Origin: an uncultured Alphaproteobacteria bacterium
GTDB lineage: Bacteria; Pseudomonadota; Alphaproteobacteria; HIMB59
Assembly: GCA_902521155.1 (NCBI GenBank)
Contig: CABYQR010000007.1
Location: 1-49,099, forward strand
Length of the DNA: 49,099 nucleotides
Reading direction: 5' to 3'
A program made the position numbers and the translations under genes. Shown here piece after piece: positions 42,232-49,099 of this stretch. Every line of letters starts with the position of its first letter. The stretch's first letter is position 1. Below the pieces are notes generated by a model. The model ran no database searches. It was not told the DNA's origin and was given only the letters and a program-made list of their open reading frames with translations.

Positions 42232-43197
42232 ATGAAAAAACTAACTCTAGCAATCTCTGCTATTGCTGCAGCATTTGGTGCTGCATCAGCTCAAGCAGAC
42301 GTAAGCGTATCTGGTTCAGGTAGCGCTGCATATATTAATGATGCTTCAAGCAACGCAAAATTGAACGTTGGTCAGTTTGTATCATTCTCAATGTCTACTA
42401 CTACTGCAAGCGGTATGACCATTTCTGGTGGTATGGGACTTTCAAACACTATTACAACTAACGCTGGTCAAGCAGTAACTGGTGGTCAGACTCTTTCATT
42501 CGCAACTGGTGGTGCAACTATCGTTGTTGGTGACGTAGAAGCAGGTGATACTCCTGGTTCTGTCGGTGGAGTTGTAGGCGGTCAAGTTGGTGATAACGGT
42601 GGTTTCAATTCTAAAGTTGAAGACGGTTTTGCTGATGACGACGGTATGGGTTTATCCCTTGCAACTGCTATCGGTGGATCTTCATTAAAAATCGTATACG
42701 TTGCAAATGATAGTGCTGATACTTTAGGTACAATTAACTCATCCACATCTGGTCATGACGCAGTTACTTCTGCATCAATCACAGTTCCTATGGGTATGTA
42801 CACAGTTACTGCTGGTGTTGCTGATAGTGATTCTGGTGAGTCATCATCAGGCGCAAGTGTTGCTGCAGCTTTAGCCGGTGGTACATTAACTGTTGGTTAC
42901 TCAACTCAGACTCTTGTTGATGGTACATCTGATGCTAGTTCATCTGACCTTTCTACAAGTGGTGATACAACTGTAACAGGTGCTACATATGCAATGTCTT
43001 TAGATGCTGATACTTCAGTTTCAGTCGGTATTCAAAATAAGAAAGACGCTGATAATGACTCAACTTCACAGTTTGATGCTTCTGTTTCTAGAGCATTAGG
43101 CGGTGGTGCATCAGTATTCTTAGATATTAGAAGTCTAAGTGGTGATACTACTACAGACGGTTCAGCTATTGCTGTAGGTACATCTGTATCATTCTAA
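42232..43197 (+). CDS. Outer-membrane porin (alphaproteobacterial Gram-negative porin type)
   Basis: The 321-residue protein has a signal peptide cleaved after ASAQA (residue 22). The mature protein begins DVSVSGSGSAAYIND, a typical first porin strand. It continues as alternating amphipathic strands with many Gly, Ser, Thr and Asp, ending with a Phe (IAVGTSVSF) as outer-membrane beta-barrels do for BamA recognition. It has acidic loops and few basic residues. Codons are more GC-rich than in the neighbours, as in highly expressed genes. It is probably a major porin; the size suggests about 16 strands, an estimate by eye. Confidence 0.88.
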   Translation: MKKLTLAISAIAAAFGAASAQADVSVSGSGSAAYINDASSNAKLNVGQFVSFSMSTTTASGMTISGGMGLSNTITTNAGQAVTGGQTLSFATGGATIVVGDVEAGDTPGSVGGVVGGQVGDNGGFNSKVEDGFADDDGMGLSLATAIGGSSLKIVYVANDSADTLGTINSSTSGHDAVTSASITVPMGMYTVTAGVADSDSGESSSGASVAAALAGGTLTVGYSTQTLVDGTSDASSSDLSTSGDTTVTGATYAMSLDADTSVSVGIQNKKDADNDSTSQFDASVSRALGGGASVFLDIRSLSGDTTTDGSAIAVGTSVSF

Positions 43198-43218
43198 TCT
43201 AAGATAAATAGAATAGTC

Positions 43219-43255
43219 AAACCAGGAGGGCACTTAACCCTCCTGGTTTTTTTTT
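43219..43255 (+). terminator. Rho-independent terminator after the porin
   Basis: AACCAGGAGGG and CCCTCCTGGTT form an 11-bp perfect stem with loop CACTTAA, followed by nine T. It starts about 22 bases after the porin stop. It is the strongest terminator in the window, in line with a highly transcribed gene. Confidence 0.95.
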
Positions 43256-43298
43256 GCCTTGTATAAAATTTGCAAATTCAATAATATTCCCAACATAT

Positions 43299-43889
43299 AT
43301 GAAAACTCTCTTAGTATTTTTTGCCTTTATATTACTTCAATCCTGTAGCACTGGTCCACTGGGTGGTGATCTTCAGAAAAATTTAGCAGAATCTGACAAA
43401 ATATATGGTAAGTGCAATAACCCTAATCGCTCATTTACCTATGTCCAAAAAAAAATATGTGAAGACAAAGTTAGGGCAGCTGGGCCTGATGGAGTTGTGG
43501 GCGACCCCATAGATTTAACTGAGATCTTTGATCGAAGTGATGATAAAAAAATTATTTATACTGGAGCGAATTCAAACCAGTTTTTATGGAATGGTGCACT
43601 AGAAACTTTAAGTAAATATTCTCTAAAAACAGTAGACTCTCAAGGTGGCTTTATTTCAACAGATTGGATTTTAGAAGAACCTAATCCTAACCAAAGATGC
43701 TTAATCAAGATTAATGTTACATCAAGAGAGTTAATAAGTAATGGTGTAATTACAAAAATAATTTGTCAAAAAAAAGAAGCTGACGTGTGGTACTCAAGCA
43801 ATGAACTTTTTCTTGAAGAAGAAAAGAGCCTTACACTTAAAATATTAGAGAAAGCTAGCCAGCTTTCTAAAGTAGATTCATTATCTTAA
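43299..43889 (+). CDS. DUF3576 lipoprotein
   Basis: From the ATG at 43299 the protein has 196 residues and a lipoprotein signal peptide (lipobox LLQSC). An earlier ATG at 43254 lies inside the porin terminator and puts 15 odd residues before the signal peptide, so I reject it. The mature part, with YTGANSNQFLWNGALETLSKYSLKTVDSQGGFISTDW, matches DUF3576, a family of alphaproteobacterial lipoproteins found just before leuS and lptE. Its function is not established, and an outer-membrane role is likely from context. Confidence 0.85.
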   Translation: MKTLLVFFAFILLQSCSTGPLGGDLQKNLAESDKIYGKCNNPNRSFTYVQKKICEDKVRAAGPDGVVGDPIDLTEIFDRSDDKKIIYTGANSNQFLWNGALETLSKYSLKTVDSQGGFISTDWILEEPNPNQRCLIKINVTSRELISNGVITKIICQKKEADVWYSSNELFLEEEKSLTLKILEKASQLSKVDSLS

Positions 43890-43897
43890 ACTTTTAA

Positions 43898-46264
43898 ATG
43901 AAATCGAAGACTTATATTCTAGAAATGTTTCCCTATCCATCAGGTAATATTCATATGGGCCATGTAAGAAATTATGTTATAGGAGATATTTCTGCACGCT
44001 ATCACAAATTAAAAGGAGATGAGGTTATCCATCCAATGGGGTGGGATGCGTTTGGACTTCCTGCAGAAAATGCAGCAATACAATTTGATACACACCCCCA
44101 AGATTGGACTTTAAAAAATATTGAAAGTATGAAAAGCCAACTACAACAACTAGATTTGGATTTAGATTGGGATAGGGAAGTAGCAACCTGTAATAAAGAT
44201 TACTATCGCCACCAGCAAGAACTTTTTGTTGATTTATACAAAGCGGGCCTGGCTTATAAGAAGGATGCTCTTGTAAATTGGGATCCTGTAGATCAAACAG
44301 TATTAGCAAATGAGCAGGTCATAGATGGTAAAGGATGGAGAACTGGAGCACTAGTTGAAAAGAAGGTTTTGTCACAATGGTTCTTTAAGATTACGGATTA
44401 TGCAGAGGAATTACTCAATGACTTAGATGACTTAACACTTTGGCCAGAAAAGGTGAAGACCATGCAACGAAACTGGATTGGTAAATCAATAGGTGCTGAG
44501 ATAGTTTTTTCAATTGCTGGAAGTGATAGCAGTCTAAATATATTCACCACAAGACCGGATACTATTTACGGAGCAACGTTTATAGCACTTTCAGTAAATC
44601 ATAAAATAGTTGAGCAATTGCTTTCACAAGATGAGATTAAAAAAATTAAAAATAATTTCGATAAGATAATAGATGGTAAAGATAAGAGTGGTGTTCTTCT
44701 TGATGTTAAGTGTAAGCATCCTTTATTAAATAAAGAATTACCTGTTTATATAGCAAATTTTGTATTAGACAATTACGGCGAGGGTGCAATTTTTGGTTGT
44801 CCTGCGCATGATGAGCGAGATTATGAGTTTGCTCAAAAGTATTCCATACCTGTAATCAAAGTTATTGAATGTGATGATAAAGAGCTACCTTTTTCTGGAG
44901 ATGGTGTTGTCATAAACTCTCCGATGCTTGATGGCCTCTCCAAAAATGATGCAATTAGTAAAATAATTAATTATTTTGAAGAAAATAAAATTGGTAAGAG
45001 GTCAATCAATTATAAAATAAGAGATTGGGGAGTTTCTCGTCAAAGGTATTGGGGATGTCCAATACCAGTGATTTATTATGATGATGGGTCTTATAGGGTA
45101 TTAGATAAATCAGAGCTACCAGTCGTCTTACCCTATGATGTAAATTTAAATGGTAAGGGGAATGCATTGTTAGATCATGAAAGGTGGCGTAAATTAATAT
45201 GTCCCAAAACTAATCAGACTGCATATAGAGAGACAGATACGTTGGATACATTTGTAGACTCTTCCTGGTACTACATTAGATTTTTAAATAATAAAATTAA
45301 TAGGCCTTTTAATGACAAAGATATTGACAACTTTTTACCAGTAGACAAATATATAGGTGGGATAGAACATGCAATACTTCACCTTTTGTATTCTAGATTT
45401 TTTATGAAAGCACTTAGAGACATTTATAAATTGAATGTAGGTGAGCCATTTAAACAACTTTTTACGCAAGGAATGATTACTCATAAAACATATAGAAATG
45501 GCACTGAATGGGTTATGCCAAAAGATGTTGCACTAAAGGAAGGAAAGTTGATTGATATTAAAACGCAAGCTTTAGTGGTTGAGGGACCCTCAGAAAAAAT
45601 GTCTAAGTCAAAAAAAAATGTCGTTGAGCCCAATGAAATTCTCGATAACTATGGTATTGATGCAACTCGCATTTTTATGATTTCTGACTCACCTCCCGAT
45701 CGTGAATTAGAATGGACTGACGAAGGAATCCAAAGTTCAAAAAATATTATAAATAGAATAGAAAGGTATTTTGGAAATAAACAAACCGCTGTTAGCGATG
45801 AATCAATAAAAACTGTTGAAAAATATGTATTTGAGATGGAAAAAAATATTTTGAAGTTCTCTCTTAATAAGTGTGTTGCTAATATTTATACTTTGTTTAA
45901 TTCACTTGAAAAATCTAGGGTTCATTTAGGTGATAATAAAATTAGTGGAAAAATATTGATCTGTTTATACCCAATTTTACCTCGATTATCAGCAAAGATT
46001 TATGAAAATCTATTCCATGAAAAAATTTTAGGAGCTATGTGGCCAGATGTTGATAAAAATCTACTCATAGAAAGCCGATTGGAACTCCCAATTCAAATCA
46101 ATGGTAAATTCGCTTCCACTATTTCTACAGAAAAAGGGTATAAGGAAGACTATTTACTTAAGTATGTATATGATCTAGATAAAATAAAAAGTAAGCTTTT
46201 TAATAAGAAAATTAGAAAAATAATAAATGTACAAGATAAAATTATTAATATTATTACTGATTAG
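43898..46264 (+). CDS. leuS: Leucyl-tRNA synthetase with a shortened N-terminus
   Basis: The 788-residue protein charges tRNA-Leu. Class I motifs are [11 protein letters not shown] (HMGH at 19-22) and KMSKSKKNV (about 567). The CP1 editing domain is present ([26 protein letters not shown]). The tRNA-binding and C-terminal domains follow. Usual LeuRS is about 850-870 residues. Here the protein begins at [10 protein letters not shown], lacking about 30 residues that normally precede this motif, and a stop codon lies directly before the ATG in the same frame. The start is eight bases after DUF3576. The last 38 bases overlap the lptE-like gene. Confidence 0.96.
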   Translation: MKSKTYILEMFPYPSGNIHMGHVRNYVIGDISARYHKLKGDEVIHPMGWDAFGLPAENAAIQFDTHPQDWTLKNIESMKSQLQQLDLDLDWDREVATCNKDYYRHQQELFVDLYKAGLAYKKDALVNWDPVDQTVLANEQVIDGKGWRTGALVEKKVLSQWFFKITDYAEELLNDLDDLTLWPEKVKTMQRNWIGKSIGAEIVFSIAGSDSSLNIFTTRPDTIYGATFIALSVNHKIVEQLLSQDEIKKIKNNFDKIIDGKDKSGVLLDVKCKHPLLNKELPVYIANFVLDNYGEGAIFGCPAHDERDYEFAQKYSIPVIKVIECDDKELPFSGDGVVINSPMLDGLSKNDAISKIINYFEENKIGKRSINYKIRDWGVSRQRYWGCPIPVIYYDDGSYRVLDKSELPVVLPYDVNLNGKGNALLDHERWRKLICPKTNQTAYRETDTLDTFVDSSWYYIRFLNNKINRPFNDKDIDNFLPVDKYIGGIEHAILHLLYSRFFMKALRDIYKLNVGEPFKQLFTQGMITHKTYRNGTEWVMPKDVALKEGKLIDIKTQALVVEGPSEKMSKSKKNVVEPNEILDNYGIDATRIFMISDSPPDRELEWTDEGIQSSKNIINRIERYFGNKQTAVSDESIKTVEKYVFEMEKNILKFSLNKCVANIYTLFNSLEKSRVHLGDNKISGKILICLYPILPRLSAKIYENLFHEKILGAMWPDVDKNLLIESRLELPIQINGKFASTISTEKGYKEDYLLKYVYDLDKIKSKLFNKKIRKIINVQDKIINIITD

Positions 46265-46715
46265 TCTTATAGTTTTATCTTGTACAAACATAGAGACCCA
46301 AAAAAAAAATAATAAATTTTCACTCAGTTATGTGGGGGGAGAATATGATGGCTTAGTATTATATAATAACTTAAATGTACATTTAAGGAGTTATAATATG
46401 CTTGATAATAATTCAAGGTATGAAATTAAAAGTAGCATCGGACACTTAGAAAGAGTTTATGTAACAAATATAGACAATACTTCAGATAGAGAGGCTATAA
46501 CTAGTGAACTAGAGCTTATAATTTATGATAAGGATTTGAAATGCAATGCTTATAGATACAAGGACAAAATCTATCAATTTTATATCTATGCTTCCAATGA
46601 AAAATTTATTAGTAATAAAACAGCTCTAAAAAAAATAAAAAGTGAAAATACAGAAGAACTAGTTAAAAAATTTATAAATACATTGATGTATGAAAATATT
46701 GCGTGCACGCTTTAA
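46227..46715 (+). CDS. LptE-like lipoprotein
   Basis: The 162-residue protein has a lipoprotein signal peptide (lipobox IVLSC, Cys about 19). The body has alternating strands and helices, with [33 protein letters not shown] in the middle, similar to the LptE fold, and [12 protein letters not shown] near the end. LptE plugs the LptD barrel that inserts lipopolysaccharide. The call rests mainly on the position between leuS and the holA slot and on the lipobox. It overlaps leuS by 38 bases. Confidence 0.65.
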   Translation: MYKIKLLILLLISLIVLSCTNIETQKKNNKFSLSYVGGEYDGLVLYNNLNVHLRSYNMLDNNSRYEIKSSIGHLERVYVTNIDNTSDREAITSELELIIYDKDLKCNAYRYKDKIYQFYIYASNEKFISNKTALKKIKSENTEELVKKFINTLMYENIACTL

Positions 46716-46771
46716 TGAGAGTAGTTTAAAATGGATCAAGAGATAAATTATTATTTTATGAAAAAGTAAGT

Positions 46772-47407
46772 TTGGAAAATAATAGAAACAACATCGAAAA
46801 AATAAATTTTTTTCTTAAACAAAAGAATACTAAAACATTAATAGTAAACCAAGTTAACGATGAAATTGGATCATTTTATTTACTAGTTATAAGATATTTT
46901 GCTAAATTAAATAATACTAAGCTAGACTTTAACCAAAAAATTGATGAGGGCAATGAATCTATAAGTCTATTTGGAGATGAAAAATTAGATATTTTTGCCT
47001 CAACGAGCAAAACTAGTTTGGATAAAATCATATTAAATAAGAGTAAAAAAATTATTTTTTCTGACTATAAAACATTTAAGAAATACCAAAAACTTATGGA
47101 ATGTATCAACGGATATAATTATATATCTGATATAAAATATTATTTGGAAAAGATTTTGAAAATAACAGAGAGTGAATTAATAAATTTTTGTCTATCGACA
47201 CCAAGCCTGACTTATTCAGAGACTTCAAAATTTCTAATCAATGAAGAAAATTACTCAAAGGAAACAGGTATATTTGAAACAACTAATTTTATTGTGAAAA
47301 TTAGAAGAGCTATATTTGATAGCAAAAGCTCTGGGGATATTAGAAAATCTTTTTTGAATTTAAAAGAAGAAGTGAAATATAAAAAATTTAATTTTTTAAC
47401 TTATTAA
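46772..47407 (+). CDS. Unrecognised protein in the position of holA (DNA polymerase III delta)
   Basis: The 211-residue protein starts at a TTG (46772). The frame is open for some 14 codons upstream without a standard start. The position between lptE and parB is where alphaproteobacteria of this type carry holA, and the N-terminus (NIEKINFFLKQKNTKTLIVNQVNDEIGSFY) could be a worn form of the delta opening. Delta is usually about 330-350 residues, and no AAA+ motif stands out. It may be a much reduced delta or something unrelated. The end overlaps the convergent parB by 20 bases. Confidence 0.5.
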   Translation: MENNRNNIEKINFFLKQKNTKTLIVNQVNDEIGSFYLLVIRYFAKLNNTKLDFNQKIDEGNESISLFGDEKLDIFASTSKTSLDKIILNKSKKIIFSDYKTFKKYQKLMECINGYNYISDIKYYLEKILKITESELINFCLSTPSLTYSETSKFLINEENYSKETGIFETTNFIVKIRRAIFDSKSSGDIRKSFLNLKEEVKYKKFNFLTY

Positions 47408-48218
47408 TTAAGAAGTTATATTGCTCTAAGTTTTCATAAAATATCTTAATATTGCCCTGTCCCTTTTTGTTATAGGTAATTTTAGTTTTAAAACCTATTG
47501 TATTACTTAAGTTTTTTTCTTCTTGAACTAGATTGGGCTCATTTGATGTTTTTTTTCTCTTATTTGTTTCTAGTTCTCTAACTGAGATCTTTCCTTTAGC
47601 AATTAAGGCTAATGTTTTTTCATCAAAATCCTCTGGTTTCTTTCCTACTAGAGCTCTTGCATGACCCATTGTTATAATTCCGAGATTTAAAAGATTAAAG
47701 AAGAAATCATCTAATGTTAAGATCCTTAATAGATTAGTTATATGAGATCTGCTCTTTCCAACTATCTGTGAGAGACTTTCATGTGTATAATTATTCTTGT
47801 CTATTAGTCTTTGGTAGGCGAGAGCTTCTTCAGATATTTTAAGATCTTCTCTTTGAATGTTTTCAATTAATGATATTTCATCTTTATCCAGATCTTCAGG
47901 CAATAAAAGAGAAGGGAGTATTTTAAGCTCGGCCTTTTGAGCCGCTCTCCACCTTCTTTCACCAGCAACTAATATAAATGTATCATTGTCTCTTTTGCTT
48001 AAAATTAAAGGTTGAATTAGGCCATTTTTCTTAATCGACTGAGCTAATTCATTAATTTTTTCTTGATCAAATTCTTTTCTAGGCTGTTCTTCATCTCTAA
48101 ATATTTTTTCAAGAGGTATAAGTAGAAGACCCTTGTCCTCTTTGAGGTTTTTTTTTAGATCTTCTTTGCTGCCAAGAAGAGAGGAAAGTCCCTTTCCTAA
48201 TTTTTTATTAATTGCCAT
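47388..48218 (-). CDS. parB: Chromosome-partitioning protein ParB
   Basis: The 276-residue protein opens with GKGLSSLLG. It has the CTPase/ParB core QPRKEFDQEKINELAQSI, LILVAGERRWRAAQ-type motif (VAGERRWRAAQKAE) and ENIQREDLKISEEA, followed by the helix-turn-helix ESLSQIVGKSRSHITNLLRIL. The C-terminal dimerisation domain is present. ParB binds parS and loads SMC. No parS-like palindrome (TGTTTCACGTGAAACA type) is visible in this window. GGAG at 48227-48230 is the ribosome binding site, within the end of parA; the genes overlap by 11 bases. Confidence 0.96.
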   Translation of the reverse strand: MAINKKLGKGLSSLLGSKEDLKKNLKEDKGLLLIPLEKIFRDEEQPRKEFDQEKINELAQSIKKNGLIQPLILSKRDNDTFILVAGERRWRAAQKAELKILPSLLLPEDLDKDEISLIENIQREDLKISEEALAYQRLIDKNNYTHESLSQIVGKSRSHITNLLRILTLDDFFFNLLNLGIITMGHARALVGKKPEDFDEKTLALIAKGKISVRELETNKRKKTSNEPNLVQEEKNLSNTIGFKTKITYNKKGQGNIKIFYENLEQYNFLINKLKN

Positions 48219-48972
48219 TTTTTACACTCCTTTCTAAGAATTCTTTTGCTAAGGCAATGTAGGCTTGGGAGCCCGCACACTTTAGATCATATATGATAGC
48301 TGGTAGTCCATGACTTGGGGCTTCAGACAGAGTAACATTTCTTGGAACATTAAATTTATAAACGTTCATATCAAAATATTCTCTTGCTTCTTTTTCTATT
48401 AAAGATGAAAGTGAATTTCTTTTATCATACATTGTTAAAATAATTCCATTAAGTTTTAAGTTTGAGTTTAAGTTAGATTTTACTATCTCAATGGTCTTAA
48501 TTAACTTTGATAGCCCTTCAAGAGCAAAAAATTCACATTGGACGGGTATTAATACCTCATCGCTGGCTGTCAGTGAGCTGATAGTTAAAAGACCTAGTGT
48601 TGGGGGTGTATCAATAAATATATAATCATAATTATTTTTAATCTCTTCTATATACTGTTTTAATAAATAATTTCTATTATCATCATCGGCTAATTCATAT
48701 TCTGCTGCTGCAAGGTCTTCACAAGCAGAAATAACATCTAACTTTGGTATTTGGGAACCTTGTATTGCATTATTAATTACAATTTCATTGCTAAAAACTT
48801 TGTAAATAGATTTATCTACATCATAAGTATTAAACGACATTGAGGAGTTATACTGAGGATCCATATCTATCACTAAAACTTTCTTATCTATAGAGGCTAA
48901 GGCAGTTGCAAGGTTAACAACTGTTGTAGTCTTGCCAACACCCCCTTTTTGATTAGCTATTGTAATAATCAT
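48208..48972 (-). CDS. parA: Chromosome-partitioning ATPase ParA
   Basis: The 254-residue protein has the deviant Walker A KGGVGKTTT (residues 9-17), A' motif VIDMDPQYN and Walker B IFIDTPPTLGLL, then PVQCEFFALEGLSKL. It drives ParB-parS movement on the nucleoid. Length and order match chromosomal parAB next to rsmG. The start codon overlaps the rsmG stop as ATGA. Confidence 0.97.
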   Translation of the reverse strand: MIITIANQKGGVGKTTTVVNLATALASIDKKVLVIDMDPQYNSSMSFNTYDVDKSIYKVFSNEIVINNAIQGSQIPKLDVISACEDLAAAEYELADDDNRNYLLKQYIEEIKNNYDYIFIDTPPTLGLLTISSLTASDEVLIPVQCEFFALEGLSKLIKTIEIVKSNLNSNLKLNGIILTMYDKRNSLSSLIEKEAREYFDMNVYKFNVPRNVTLSEAPSHGLPAIIYDLKCAGSQAYIALAKEFLERSVKNGN

Positions 48973-49099
48973 TTAATTCCCATGACTATAATTTTTGAAT
49001 GATCAGAGGTAATACTTGAATATGTCTCCCAAATATATTTTTGAGTATTGATAGTTTCTAGTTCAGTAAAATAGGTCTTACCTTTGAGTAATATAAATT
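48969..49099 (-). CDS. rsmG: 16S rRNA m7G527 methyltransferase RsmG, C-terminal 42 residues (partial)
   Basis: The frame enters at the right edge and ends at TGA 48969-48971. The encoded tail reads LLKGKTYFTELET, then YIWETYSSITSDHSKIIVMGIK, which fits the RsmG/GidB C-terminus (LLKG...EL...). Together with the position directly upstream of parA, the classical rsmG-parA-parB order, the call is fairly safe although only the end is seen. The start is outside the window. Confidence 0.75.
   Translation of the reverse strand, partial: FILLKGKTYFTELETINTQKYIWETYSSITSDHSKIIVMGIK

Noticed and set aside
43254-43298. Earlier ATG for the DUF3576 lipoprotein
   Set aside because: It starts within the T-run of the porin terminator and would put residues before a standard lipoprotein signal peptide.
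47388-49099. parS site near parAB
   Set aside because: No sequence close to TGTTTCACGTGAAACA was found by eye in this window; it may lie elsewhere.

Overview
The window reads as one chromosome segment of an AT-rich, compact alphaproteobacterium, most likely a marine, streamlined lineage of the SAR11/HIMB59/AEGEAN-169 kind. This placement is an inference from gene content and order, not a measured phylogeny. Supporting signs are the order DUF3576-leuS-lptE-(holA slot)-parB-parA-rsmG, the block thioredoxin/CnoX-LON domain-ubiH-ftsK-lolA-yggS, a Mic60/HemY pair divergent from tsaD, a ChrR-type ECF sigma pair, IalB and DUF3429 proteins. Many genes are separated by only a few bases or overlap by 1-38 bases. 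I see no insertion sequences, prophage genes or CRISPR arrays.

Region 1 (1-14283) is the unusual part. Positions 1-11687 are a single open frame on the minus strand that runs off the left edge, at least 3895 codons long. It encodes a giant cell-surface or secreted protein with an N-terminal LEPR-XLL motif, a DUF4347 domain, many VCBS/cadherin-like repeats and three inserted blocks of 51-residue propeller-like repeats. Divergent from it is an 813-residue lipoprotein in which a TolC-type outer-membrane efflux domain is fused to a cadherin-like (CADG/He_PIG) domain and a C-terminal SPOR peptidoglycan-binding domain. I propose the two form a dedicated secretion and display pair.

Region 2 (14.4-21.8 kb) holds a small membrane protein, argG with an IalB-like gene, an ECF sigma factor with a ChrR anti-sigma that lacks the usual N-terminal zinc motif, a minus-strand operon (aldo/keto reductase, pterin dehydratase, TPR-glycosyltransferase, DUF3429), and a BAX-inhibitor-1 membrane protein closed by a clear terminator.

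Region 3 (21.9-32.9 kb) holds a DMT exporter, a shortened HemY and Mic60-like pair, then a long co-directional run: tsaD, EVE domain, acs, rsmB, rpe, purH, a small basic protein, a HAD phosphatase, a LysE exporter, an FkbM-type methyltransferase and a 46-residue remnant that stops beside a tRNA-Gly(GCC) gene.

Region 4 (33.1-42.1 kb) is envelope and division housekeeping: CnoX-like thioredoxin, LON domain, UbiH family, FtsK, a winged-helix-like protein, LolA-like, YggS, and two back-to-back sulfotransferase-like genes, one of which appears to have lost the PAPS loop.

Region 5 (42.2-49.1 kb) holds a probably highly expressed porin with a strong ribosome binding site and terminator, then DUF3576 lipoprotein, leuS with a shortened N-terminus, an LptE-like lipoprotein, an unrecognised gene in the holA position, parB, parA and the 3' end of rsmG. 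No gene-free stretch exceeds 300 bases.
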